Assembly: GCF_020268605.1 (NCBI RefSeq)
Contig: NZ_CP084222.1
Location: 744,001 to 808,000, forward strand
DNA: 64,000 bases
Direction: 5' to 3'
Source of the DNA: Arsenophonus apicola
GTDB lineage: Bacteria; Pseudomonadota; Gammaproteobacteria; Enterobacterales; Enterobacteriaceae
Shown: positions 47,878 to 57,335 of the stretch, one piece after another
How the letters are laid out: each line of letters opens with the position of its first letter
How positions within the stretch are numbered: the first letter of the stretch is position 1
Position numbers and translations under genes: made by a program
Notes under the pieces: model-generated
Databases searched by the model: none
Told to the model about the DNA's origin: nothing
What the model saw: the letters and a program-made list of their open reading frames with translations, nothing else

Positions 47878-47925
47878 GGTTAGTTTCTCACCCGCAAAAA
47901 GTAAGCAGGCTGATAACTTGATATG

Positions 47926-47970
47926 TTTATCCGCTCTGTAATTAGATTTAGCTAATTTAGGGCGGATAAA
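47926..47970 (-). terminator. Hairpin downstream of the small secreted protein gene
   Basis: TTTATCCGC and GCGGATAAA form the base of a long imperfect hairpin, with TAATTAG/GCTAATTT inner pairing, just beyond the stop of the gene at 47980. This fits an end-of-transcript structure. Confidence 0.5.
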
Positions 47971-47979
47971 ATCTAAACG

Positions 47980-48270
47980 TTATTTTTTGAAAATTTCAAC
48001 ATCAATATTTTGATAGTTTGTTTCATTACCTGTCTGATCAATAATGCGGTAATAACAATTATCTGTTTTTACCCCGCCGAGATCCTGGCATTTTTTATCA
48101 ATTGCCTGCAATAATTGCGCATGATTCCCAATAGGTAAACCTGACTCCTTAACGGATAACTCACCGATCTTTGTATAGCCAGAAGACTCTTCAGCTGTGA
48201 TCTCTTTTGCAGCAAAAGAGGTGGCAGAAAACAGGATGGAAACAGCCAGTACTGATAGTATCAATTTCAT
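47980..48270 (-). CDS. YhcN/BhsA-like small secreted protein (DUF1471-like)
   Basis: A 96-residue protein with signal peptide MKLILSVLAVSILFSATSFA. A domain follows resembling DUF1471 (YhcN, BhsA, YjfN): YTKIGELSV, an amphipathic helix (LLQAIDKKCQDLGG) and a YYRII strand. Relatives are periplasmic stress or biofilm proteins. The two Cys residues could pair. The family call is moderate because the sequence is divergent. Confidence 0.65.
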   Translation of the reverse strand: MKLILSVLAVSILFSATSFAAKEITAEESSGYTKIGELSVKESGLPIGNHAQLLQAIDKKCQDLGGVKTDNCYYRIIDQTGNETNYQNIDVEIFKK

Positions 48271-48708
48271 TTTATCTCTCTATCCTTATCATGAAAATAA
48301 TTAGCAATTTATTTAAATTATTTTATTGTAACCATTAAAGGCTTAGCATAGGCTTATGGGAAGTCAATGTGTTTATGAGTAATCAGTGAGCTCCATTTAA
48401 GAAAAGAAAAATATTATTCGCTAAACATATATTTCAACCAGAGCCGGGATCTTTAACTTCTGCAAGCTATGTTTTACTCGTTGATTAAGAAAATTAGGTG
48501 CAAATTCTGCATCGTCTGAAATCAGAGACGTCATCGTTAGATAACCCGTTAAATGCTTGAGAGTTGTTTAAACAGACATATACAGTGATTAAATTTACTC
48601 AATTAACCAGCGCTGAAATAACAAATCGGTTCAAAAGCTAATAAATGAACGATCGTGGAGCGAAAGCATGAAATAAAACGACGAACCACCACAATGTCTC
48701 TCTTAATA
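48271..48708. other. Intergenic region without supported gene
   Basis: About 440 bp, with only short broken frames on the minus strand near 48430-48530. No recognisable feature. Confidence 0.4.
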
Positions 48709-49194
48709 TTATGTTTTACGCACAAATGGCCCTTTAGGCGCAATAATTTCTAAATTAGTACCGTCAGGATCACGGAAATACGCAACGCCTGTACCAAAGC
48801 CTGATTTTAATCCATCTTCTGGCATAAAAAAAATGGGCTCCCCATCAGGCTCAATACCTATCGATTTCATTCGCTTAATGGCAGCATCTAGGTCATCAAC
48901 TTCAAAACAAAGATGCATCGCGCTAATTTGGTTATTGGAATAAGAAGCTCGGGTAGGTTCAGGTACCACATATTCCAGGATATCGATATTCAAATTATCA
49001 AGCTGAAAATTAGCAAACTTAATTCGGATGTTATCTAAACCTTGCGTCTGCGCCATTCTCTTGCCACTTATCTCGTCAACGTTTACCGCTTTAGTACCGG
49101 TTAAAGTTTCATGGAAAGCAATAGATTTAGCCAAATTACTGACAGTAATGCCAACATGATTAGCTCTAGAAAAGCCTGCTGTTAACTCTTTCAT
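48709..49194 (-). CDS. VOC-family (glyoxalase/dioxygenase-like) protein
   Basis: A 161-residue single-copy glyoxalase-fold protein. The paired beta-alpha-beta-beta-beta modules are visible: RANHVGITVSNLAKSIAFHE with the metal-ligand His, then ISAMHLCFEVDDLDAAIKRM, and YFRDPDGTNLEIIAPKGP with the C-terminal Glu ligand. VOC enzymes include lyases, dioxygenases and resistance proteins; the substrate is not apparent. It is a single gene with intact frame. Confidence 0.85.
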   Translation of the reverse strand: MKELTAGFSRANHVGITVSNLAKSIAFHETLTGTKAVNVDEISGKRMAQTQGLDNIRIKFANFQLDNLNIDILEYVVPEPTRASYSNNQISAMHLCFEVDDLDAAIKRMKSIGIEPDGEPIFFMPEDGLKSGFGTGVAYFRDPDGTNLEIIAPKGPFVRKT

Positions 49195-49542
49195 ATCAAC
49201 CCCGTCAATTGGATTTTTATTTAATAGTCTTGCATTATAAATATCTATATTATAGCTATTTCTGCCAAAGAGATTTTCTCACCAACAATCGATAAGATAA
49301 TTCATTAAATCTGCATACTAGTACTAAGATTATAACTAATTTGTGATATTACTATTATTTTTTATAACCCATCGGGAATAGCTTTTCAGCCATTAGATCT
49401 TTTGCAAAGATAATTGGCAACGCTGAGCCAGTGAGTACGGGGCAATAATATCGAGCAGAGTCACCTGCAAAACACGCATGGATAAATTCAATATTGTGAG
49501 TAATAATTACATAATAAAATATTAAGATATGAAAGTGATTAA
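49195..49542. other. Intergenic region without supported gene
   Basis: About 350 bp between the divergent VOC and corA genes. It presumably holds both promoters; no site is recognised. Confidence 0.4.
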
Positions 49543-50486
49543 TTGTTTATGGCAAATTATCATTTGGATAATAAAGACCCTGATAAGGCTAATACATTAC
49601 ATTATAATGATGGCTATATTATTCATATTGCAAATCCAACCGATCAAGATATTGCATCGCTAGCAAAAAAAACCGCTATCTCGACACAAAATATAAATAA
49701 AGCATTAGCAAATAAAGAGAGAGCGAGAATTGATTTAAGGGATAATTTTATTTTTGCTGTTGTTAATTCACCAATAAAAACCGGAGATAATGCATTCTCA
49801 ATTAGCCCAATTTGTATTTTTTTAACTAAAAAAATATGACTATTATTTCATATGATAAAGTGAATGCCTTAAAATATATCGAGAATATTGACTGTAAGAA
49901 TATGTCTGGCATAAATCTATTGCTGGCTTTGATGTATGGCATTGCGAGTGAATTTAATATCATCACAAAATTAATCATCAATAAATTTGAAAAGTTAGAA
50001 ATTGAATTATTAACTAGCACGAAAAATGAAGATGTTATCAGCATAATGGATTTACAACGAAGTTTGGTCTTTTTTTCCATGTCATTACATTCCAATGATC
50101 TGGCTGTTATGCGAATTATTAAAATAAAAGACAATGCTTGTTATAAAACTTCTTATTTTGCTGAAATCGATGAGGAGTTATTAGATGATGTATACACTGA
50201 AAATAAACAGTCAATTGAAGTGGTCGTAACCTACTCAAAAATAATTACCGATATGATGAACACGGTTGCTTCAATGGTAGCAAATAATCAAAATAAATTT
50301 CTTAAGTTTCTGGCAACCATTACCATACTATTAACGATACCGATGATCTTTTCTAGTTTTTGGGGAATGAATGTTAAAGTCCCTTTTGAAGGTGAAGTGA
50401 TAGGCTTTATTATTGTATTAAGCGTTTCTCTATTAACAACATTGTTAGCAATCATCTATTTATGGCTCAAAAAAATACTTATCTAA
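49543..50486 (+). pseudogene. corA: CorA-like Mg2+ transporter split by a frameshift in an A7 run
   Basis: Two frames make one CorA-family protein. 49543-49839 encodes the N-terminal 98 residues. From 49830 the -1 frame continues through a helical region to the signature GMNVKVPF between two transmembrane helices at the C-terminus. Joined, they total about 314 residues, normal for CorA. The switch must occur within AAAAAAA (49828-49834): the -1 frame has a stop at 49827 and the 0 frame at 49837. A lost A, polymerase slippage, or ribosomal frameshifting would all fit. It is distinct from E. coli CorA in detail, so the symbol is provisional. Confidence 0.8.
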
Positions 50487-51114
50487 GTTTAATCCTCTCT
50501 TTATTACACTCAAGAAACGACGCCTGATTAATTACAGTAAAATCATTGATTGATACGCCATCGACCGTTGCTGAAACTTCATACCTGGCCATAAAATTCT
50601 TTCCTTACTTCTTTCACCATCGATAACTAACCTATTTGTCTTTGATAAAGAGCACTAACAGTCTCGTTAAGTTATGCTGTAGCAAAAATTATCACCAGAT
50701 CACCTTTATTTAAGAACAAATAGCATTACATATATTGTCGTATAGTTTTTTTTAAAAAATATTGATTTTTTTTCTATTTTGGCCAATAACGGAATGAAAA
50801 AACATTTAACTCGGTTTTCATTTTTTATCTTATTTAATCGATATTTTTATAACAAAATTAGGTTAATTAATTTTTATATATTAGTCGCTAGTTATTTTTA
50901 GTTTGAAATAGTATTAAAGCCGCATTAACGATCACGGTAAGCAATAAAAGATATTCATAATAATAAGGTTTAATCCTGATAGTAATAAATAAGTTTTATT
51001 GGGAAAATTATTGTAGAAGCGCAAACTTATCGCGGCCAAGAGATAAGTCACTGCTGTTTTGCAATAGCGTTAAGATAAAATACTTATCCTATTACTAATT
51101 AAGGACCCCAAATT
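50487..51114. other. AT-rich intergenic region without supported gene
   Basis: About 630 bp with no recognisable gene. It precedes the protease-like gene and presumably contains its promoter. Confidence 0.4.
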
Positions 51115-51927
51115 ATGACCATAATCTCAAACACTTATCCCAATCAATCTAGTGATTGGGCTGATATCTCTGGTGCTGAACACAGCATGCCAACCGAGTT
51201 TAGAAATCCACCTTCACCAGAAAAGTCCGGTTTTTGTTCCTGGATGCGTAATTTTTTCAATTACTTAACCGGGACTTTTGGTGAGAAATTAACCCCAGCA
51301 AAATTAAATTTTGCTTTGGATGATATCTTTAGCAAAAGCAATCAATGGCAACATGAAGCACCTTTTTATAATGGCGGTGTAGAGCAAACAGGTTATCGCA
51401 GTAAGCAAATAGACAACACGACTTATATTGTCTCTTCTGCCTGTCATGATTTAACCAACGCTAGCGAAACAAAAAGTCAACTATCCGGTGGCCGTTCTGC
51501 TGCCCAGACGCTGCATGAAATCAAAAATGCTTATCCCCACCAGCAAGTAAAAGCCTTAATTCCAATTGCGCAAAGCAATCAATTTGGCTTGAGTACTCGC
51601 GGCCATTTTGTGTTACTAGAAGTCGATATGAATGCGGGTAAAATTCAATCAGCCAAAATCCATGATTCTAAAGGCGGCTTACTTGATACTTTTTATAGTG
51701 GCGCTGCGCATTTAACTGAACAGTTACATAAAGCTGAAGGACTAGATTTAGCTGAAAATTTTGCTATCACTACCGAATATCATGGCGATTAGTCTTTATT
51801 TAATGGTAATGATTGCGGACGCTTTAGCGCTTATTATGCCGACAAAATTATTCATAATGATTTATCGCAGGCAAATGCTGTAGATGCCCGAGCTTTCTTC
51901 GAACAAAATTTTAAAAAAACATCCTAA
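51115..51927 (+). pseudogene. CE-clan cysteine protease (effector-like) with amber stop before the catalytic Cys
   Basis: The frame encodes 225 residues with a His in RGHFVLLEVD (His164) and an Asp in IHDSKGG (Asp184). It meets TAG at 51790-51792, then continues SLFNGNDCGRFSAYYAD to TAA at 51927. The His-Asp-Cys order and DCG motif are those of CE-clan (Ulp1/SseL/ElaD-like) deubiquitinases or acetyltransferase-type effectors. The TAG is one transition from CAG; a Gln just before the Cys forms the oxyanion hole in the clan. Without read-through the product lacks Cys234 and should be inactive. No signal peptide is seen, as expected for a type III substrate. Confidence 0.78.
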
Positions 51928-52150
51928 AATTAACCGGTTTTGTCGCATTAATAGCAATTAAATTTGCTCAATAACAAAATAAGCTGCTCGGATAGTTAAA
52001 GATAAAAATGTAATAATGATTAATGCGACAAACCAATAAGTTTTAATGATAGAGAAATAGCGTTTATAGCAAATAACGGTTTATAGTTTAGAAAACAGTT
52101 TATGCCATTGGTTAATATTATTAATTAAAACAATTCTGCCAAAATAAAAT

Positions 52151-52168
52151 AAGCCCACTACTGGGCTT
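52151..52168 (-). terminator. Rho-independent terminator
   Basis: AAGCCCA-CTAC-TGGGCTT, followed on the minus strand by ATTTTATTTT, lies downstream of the lipoprotein gene at 52199. Confidence 0.75.
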
Positions 52169-52198
52169 AAATTATTATTTTATACCTACTAGCTAAAA

Positions 52199-52606
52199 TT
52201 ATATGTCCGATAAAGTAGCGTTAATCGTTTCCGGATGAAGTGTATACATACCACCATTAAATGGATCGACAATTAACCAACCGATTAATCCACCAAAAAA
52301 TAGATTACCAGCAACATACCACCCATTAGCACTCGCTTTTAAGGGTAAGGTAACCGGTTTTAATCCTTCCTTGGTCAAAGTAATTTCATAACTCTTTTTA
52401 CCAAAATAACTACCCTCAGATTTTTCTAATGTAATTCCCTGAGGAGTTCTTCCTTGAGCAATGATTGTGCCCTTTTCATCTTTGACAGAAAATTCAGCGC
52501 CAGACGGATTGCTATCAATTTGTACGCGCTGAGTTTTTTCACCCACTATCGTTGCACAACCACTCATCATTCCCATTGTAATTAAAGCTAAAACTAACTT
52601 TTTCAT
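52199..52606 (-). CDS. PEGA-like lipoprotein
   Basis: A 135-residue lipoprotein with signal MKKLVLALITMGMMSGC and lipobox MSGC. A PEGA-like strand-rich domain (VQIDSNPSGAEFSV, then YEITLTKEGLKPVTLPL) leads to a C-terminal hydrophobic Gly-rich stretch (LFFGGLIGWLIVDP). I chose ATG 52606 over 52621 because it gives a regular lipoprotein signal. Function is unknown. Confidence 0.8.
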   Translation of the reverse strand: MKKLVLALITMGMMSGCATIVGEKTQRVQIDSNPSGAEFSVKDEKGTIIAQGRTPQGITLEKSEGSYFGKKSYEITLTKEGLKPVTLPLKASANGWYVAGNLFFGGLIGWLIVDPFNGGMYTLHPETINATLSDI

Positions 52607-52853
52607 TATCATCCCTGTCAAATTTAATGTTAAATAATTTTAACTAAAACAAGATATAAAATAAATATGCAGTTATTTTTTTTATAAATGGAATAAAACC
52701 AATTTAGTGAGCAAAATGTCACGATTGAATGATATTGTTATAGAATAAAGTGCAAATAAAGCTGTTCAAAATTTGTCGTAACGAATGATTTAAATTTATT
52801 TCTTATATAGTCAAGAAGATAAGGTTGCCACTGTTACGAAAATAGGAAACGCT

Positions 52854-53300
52854 ATGTCAATAATGATCAGAAAGATGCAGAAAACCGACCGCATGCTTTG
52901 GGCAGCTATGCGTCTGCAACTGTGGGACAAACATGCCCGCGATGCCCACCTTAGTGATATCGATAACATATTGAGTAACAAGCAGAATGCGGGATATATT
53001 GCTCTGTTGGCTAACCATCAGGCGGTCGGTTTTGCCGAAATTTCCCTACGGCAATATGCCAATGGTTGTAGCAAACAACCGGTTCCCTTTTTGGAGGGTA
53101 TCTGGGTTAAGCCTGCATATCGTCAACAAGGTATTGCTCAAGCATTAATCAGTCAAATAACCACCGATTTAATTGCAAAGGGATTTGATGAACTCTGTTC
53201 CGATGCCGAAATTGACAATACACGGTCATATAAAGCCCATCAAAATTGGGGCTTTGATGAAATAGAACGCGTTATCTGTTTTCGCAAAAAACTTATCTAA
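52854..53300 (+). CDS. AAC(6')-type aminoglycoside N-acetyltransferase-like GNAT
   Basis: A 148-residue GNAT closely patterned on chromosomal AAC(6')-I enzymes: RKMQKTDRMLWAAMRLQLWD, DAHLSDIDNIL, PFLEGIWVKPAYRQQGIA with the acetyl-CoA loop, and NWGFDEIERVICFRKKL at the end. These acetylate the 6' amine of aminoglycosides, though chromosomal copies may have other substrates. An alternative start at 52863 is possible. It is a single gene. Confidence 0.82.
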   Translation: MSIMIRKMQKTDRMLWAAMRLQLWDKHARDAHLSDIDNILSNKQNAGYIALLANHQAVGFAEISLRQYANGCSKQPVPFLEGIWVKPAYRQQGIAQALISQITTDLIAKGFDELCSDAEIDNTRSYKAHQNWGFDEIERVICFRKKLI

Positions 53301-53948
53301 TCTGATTAGTTTAAGCATTTTGTCAGGCCGCCTTTGCCTAATTCATCCGTCATAACTATTAGAAAACCGCCATCGAGAAGGTTTTTTGAGCGTAATTTAA
53401 ACTATTACCTAGTCTGCTAACATAAGCAGAACTTAATTTAACTAGCTCCTACTGATTTTAAGCCAATTGCATAACAAATTATTTTCACTTTCACTAATTC
53501 AAACATGGTTTCACCAGCGAGCACAATCTGACCATTAATGAGCTCATTGATTAGCGTCATTTTTTTCCGTCAGCCTGGAGAATAATTTTTAGGCTGTGTT
53601 ATCTCTCATGATTGGCTATTCATTCCAGTGGCGCAAGTAACTAAATAAATCGTTACCGCTGTTTTTTCCACTCCACTTCGCGATTTAGTCAATAAATCTG
53701 CTAAAGATCCTATACTGGAGCTAATTTTTCCAGCACTATTTTTCAACGCTGTGACTTCTGGTTATTGCTTATCCATAGTATAGTAAAGCAAATTTTTCAT
53801 CAGTGGGTAGATTTAGCTAGCAAGCTGCCAATGCATTTTTAAAATTCATTCCTCATACAGAAAATTGTTTAGAATTTAATTAAAATAGCATTAAGCAAGC
53901 AAGTCTTACCGGCAACAATACAACTCAAAGAGTTAAAAAATAAAAACT
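53301..53948. other. Region upstream of mutS, possible gene relic
   Basis: About 650 bp. On the minus strand a broken frame at roughly 53600-53770 reads VTALKNSAGKISSSIGSLAD and LLTKSRSGVEKTAVTIYL, looking like a fragment of a coding sequence with stops on either side. I do not recognise it. Confidence 0.35.
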
Positions 53949-56510
53949 ATGACTAATCCCCAAAACTTCGCTTCCCATACCCCAATGATGCAGCAGTATT
54001 TGCGGCTTAAGGCACAACATGCTGATATTTTGTTATTTTATCGGATGGGTGATTTTTATGAGTTGTTCTTTGATGATGCCAAAAAAGCCGCACAATTACT
54101 CGATATTTCATTAACTAAGCGTGGACAATCGGCCGGGCAACCGATTCCAATGGCTGGTGTACCTCATCATGCAGTAGAGAGTTATTTAGCCAAATTAGTC
54201 CAATTAGGCGAGTCGGTGGCTATCTGTGAACAAATCGGTGATCCCGCTACCAGCAAAGGCCCGGTGGAACGTAAAGTTGTTCGTATCGTAACACCAGGAA
54301 CCGTTACTGATGAAGCATTACTACAAGAGCGGCAGGACAATCTATTAGCCGCGATTTGGCAACAAGAGCAGCGTTATGGCTATGCTACTTTAGATATTAC
54401 TTCCGGCCGTTTTATTATTAGTGAAATGGCTGATATCAACACTATCAGCGCTGAATTACAACGAACCCGCCCGGCAGAACTGCTCTATCCAGAAAATTTT
54501 ACCAATATTGCGCTATTTGAAAATAATAAAGGATTACGTCGTCGCCCGTTATGGGAGTTCGAATTAGATACCGCCAAACAACAATTGAATCTGCAATTTG
54601 GTACACAGGATCTAATGGGTTTTGGCGTTGAAAAAGCAACATTAGCTTTGCGAGCCGCAGGTTGTTTGCTGCAATATGTCAAAGATACGCAGCGTACCGC
54701 GTTACCCCATATCCGTAGCATCACCATGGAGCAACAAAAAGAGACCATTATCCTTGATGCAGCTACCCGTCGTAATCTTGAATTAACACAAAATTTATCG
54801 GGTGGTAGCGATAATACCGTGGCGGCCATACTGGATCAGTGTGTTACGCCTATGGGTAGCCGTATGCTAAAACGTTGGCTACATAGTCCGTTACGCAAGC
54901 TAGATAAATTATTAAATCGCCAACAGGCAATAACAGGGTTGCAAGCTTATCATTTTGAATTACAACCTTTTCTGCGCCAAATCGGTGACTTAGAACGAAT
55001 AATAGCCCGTTTAGCGCTTCGTTCAGCGCGACCTCGAGATCTAGTTCGTATGCGTCACGCTTTCCAACAATTTGCCGATATTCACGCGATATTAGATAAG
55101 ATAGGATCTCCCTATGTGAAAAACTTGCAATCCCGTGTTAGCACTTTTACATCGCTGCAAACATTATTAGAAGAGGCCATTGTTGACACTCCACCGGTGT
55201 TAGTGCGGGATGGGGGCGTGATTGCCGCAGGATATCATAGCGAACTGGATGAATGGCGCGCACTGGCCGCTGGTGCCAGTGATTATTTAGAAAAACTTGA
55301 ATTGCGGGAAAAAGAGAAATTAGGCATTGATAGCCTAAAAGTCGGTTTTAATGCGGTGCATGGCTATTATCTGCAAGTCAGTCGCGGACAAAGTCATAGG
55401 GTACCTATCCATTATGTCCGTCGGCAAACCCTAAAAAATGCCGAACGCTATATTATCCCTGAGCTGAAAGAATATGAAGACAAGGTGTTAACTTCTAAAA
55501 GTAAAGCATTAGCAATTGAGAAACAGCTTTATGAACAACTGTTTGATCTCTTGTTGCCCCATCTGTCAGCGTTACAAATAAGCGCCGAAGCTTTAGCGGA
55601 ATTAGATGTACTGAATAATTTAGCAGAACGCGCCGAAACTTTAGACTATCGCTGTCCAATATTAAATGAGAAACCTGGTATTGAAATTGTCGCTGGACGC
55701 CATCCGGTCGTTGAGCGGGTACTGAGTGAACCATTTATTTCTAATCCACTAGATCTGTCGCCACAACGGCGTTTGTTAATTATTACTGGCCCCAATATGG
55801 GCGGTAAAAGTACTTATATGCGTCAAGCCGCACTCATCACCTTGCTCGCTTACATAGGTAGCTTTGTACCGGCCGAAAAAGCGATTATTGGCCCAATTGA
55901 TCGGATCTTTACACGGGTCGGTGCTTCTGATGATCTTGCTGCCGGCCGGTCAACTTTTATGGTGGAAATGATAGAAACCGCTAATATACTGCACAATGCG
56001 ACAGAACAAAGTCTAGTGTTGATGGATGAAATAGGTCGCGGTACTTCAACCTATGATGGTCTTTCACTGGCCTGGGCCTGTGCGGAAAATCTAGTTAGCC
56101 AGATTAAAGCCATGACGCTATTTGCCACTCATTATTTTGAATTAACCAATTTGGCAGATAAACAGGAAGGTGCGTTTAATATCCATCTGGATGCAATGGA
56201 GCATAACGACACTATCGCTTTTATGCATAACGTACAAGATGGTGCCGCCAGTAAAAGCTATGGCTTAGCCGTGGCTTCATTGGCGGGTGTGCCCGCTAAA
56301 GTTATTCAACGAGCAAAACAGAAATTAATCGAGCTAGAAACACTCTCAACACTGCCAGCGAATAAATCTATTGATGATTCACAACTATCAACAATAGTGG
56401 AAAAAACTATTTCACCAGCCATTGAAACATTAGCCGAGTTAAACCCTGACACATTAACACCTCGTCAGGCACTTGAATTGATTTATCGATTAAAAGAAAT
56501 GGTGAAATAG
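53949..56510 (+). CDS. mutS: DNA mismatch repair protein MutS
   Basis: An 853-residue mismatch-recognition ATPase. The N-terminal mismatch-binding motif is FYRMGDFYELF (Phe-x-Glu), the Walker A is GPNMGGKST at about residue 617, and MDEIGRGTSTYDGLSLAW is the Walker B/D-loop region. The length equals that of the E. coli protein. Position facing rpoS is the enterobacterial arrangement. No lesion is seen, so mismatch recognition appears intact despite the erosion elsewhere. Confidence 0.98.
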   Translation: MTNPQNFASHTPMMQQYLRLKAQHADILLFYRMGDFYELFFDDAKKAAQLLDISLTKRGQSAGQPIPMAGVPHHAVESYLAKLVQLGESVAICEQIGDPATSKGPVERKVVRIVTPGTVTDEALLQERQDNLLAAIWQQEQRYGYATLDITSGRFIISEMADINTISAELQRTRPAELLYPENFTNIALFENNKGLRRRPLWEFELDTAKQQLNLQFGTQDLMGFGVEKATLALRAAGCLLQYVKDTQRTALPHIRSITMEQQKETIILDAATRRNLELTQNLSGGSDNTVAAILDQCVTPMGSRMLKRWLHSPLRKLDKLLNRQQAITGLQAYHFELQPFLRQIGDLERIIARLALRSARPRDLVRMRHAFQQFADIHAILDKIGSPYVKNLQSRVSTFTSLQTLLEEAIVDTPPVLVRDGGVIAAGYHSELDEWRALAAGASDYLEKLELREKEKLGIDSLKVGFNAVHGYYLQVSRGQSHRVPIHYVRRQTLKNAERYIIPELKEYEDKVLTSKSKALAIEKQLYEQLFDLLLPHLSALQISAEALAELDVLNNLAERAETLDYRCPILNEKPGIEIVAGRHPVVERVLSEPFISNPLDLSPQRRLLIITGPNMGGKSTYMRQAALITLLAYIGSFVPAEKAIIGPIDRIFTRVGASDDLAAGRSTFMVEMIETANILHNATEQSLVLMDEIGRGTSTYDGLSLAWACAENLVSQIKAMTLFATHYFELTNLADKQEGAFNIHLDAMEHNDTIAFMHNVQDGAASKSYGLAVASLAGVPAKVIQRAKQKLIELETLSTLPANKSIDDSQLSTIVEKTISPAIETLAELNPDTLTPRQALELIYRLKEMVK

Positions 56511-56512
56511 TT

Positions 56513-57274
56513 ATGTTATATGATGCAAAATTACTCGATCCAATTCACCATTTTTTAGCCTGTGAAACGCCGCAAGCATGGATAGACAAAGCGAGTCAAG
56601 CAGAAAACTTAACGATTATTTTATGCGATCATCTATTGTGTGAACTAAAAGCTGCACAAAGTGCGATGTTGCTGTTGCGAAAATATGCCGTTGATGAACA
56701 GAGCGGTGATACATTATTACAATGGTTACAACCTTTCGAAGATTTTGCTTATAAGAAAATCGGTAATATTGATACTTTAAGAGGAAAAAATCAGCTTTCT
56801 AAATCGCTCCGAGGCAAGAAAAACACAAGTTATAGCCAATCTTTAATTGATAAAATGGTGTTATTAATTAAAGAGGAACTCCACCATTTTTATCAAGTGT
56901 TGGAAATCATGTCGAAAAGAGATATCAGATATCAAAGTATCAGTGCTGGTCGTTATGCTAAGCAGTTATTTAGCCACGTTAGTCATCACGAACCGAACGC
57001 ATTAATTGATAAACTAATCATTGGCGCTTATATCGAAGCGCGCTCTTGCGAGCGTTTTGCTAAACTTGCCCCCCATCTCGAAACAACCTTAGCTAAATTC
57101 TACATTTCACTACTCAAATCAGAATTTCGCCACTATCAAGATTATTTAGTTTTAGCGCAAGCTATTTCTAGTGAAAACATTCAGCAGAGGATCCAATATT
57201 TTGCTCACATCGAGGCTGAGTTGATCCAAACACCAGATAACGATTTTAAATTTCATAGTGGCGTGACCACCTGA
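56513..57274 (+). CDS. miaE: tRNA 2-methylthio-N6-isopentenyladenosine hydroxylase MiaE
   Basis: A 253-residue non-heme diiron hydroxylase that hydroxylates ms2i6A37 of tRNA to ms2io6A. Candidate diiron ligands lie in DHLLCELKAAQSA, EELHHFYQ, EARSCERF and SEFRHYQDY, giving the repeated Glu/His pattern of the family. It starts 2 bp after the mutS stop, so the two genes are probably co-translated, a placement not found in E. coli. It is convergent with rpoS. Confidence 0.9.
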   Translation: MLYDAKLLDPIHHFLACETPQAWIDKASQAENLTIILCDHLLCELKAAQSAMLLLRKYAVDEQSGDTLLQWLQPFEDFAYKKIGNIDTLRGKNQLSKSLRGKKNTSYSQSLIDKMVLLIKEELHHFYQVLEIMSKRDIRYQSISAGRYAKQLFSHVSHHEPNALIDKLIIGAYIEARSCERFAKLAPHLETTLAKFYISLLKSEFRHYQDYLVLAQAISSENIQQRIQYFAHIEAELIQTPDNDFKFHSGVTT

Positions 57275-57285
57275 TGACAAACAAA

Positions 57286-57308
57286 AAGGTGGGTTTTTCT
57301 CCCACCTT
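57286..57308. terminator. Bidirectional terminator between miaE and rpoS
   Basis: An 8-bp stem AAGGTGGG / CCCACCTT with a T-rich 7-nt loop lies between the convergent genes; A-run upstream and AT-rich sequence downstream. Confidence 0.7.
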
Positions 57309-57335
57309 ATTAATATTAACGCTATTGAAAAGATA

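Noticed and set aside
10922..51927. Alternative genetic code to explain in-frame stops
   Set aside because: TAA, TAG and TGA are each found as lesions, and all three also act as normal gene ends in the window.
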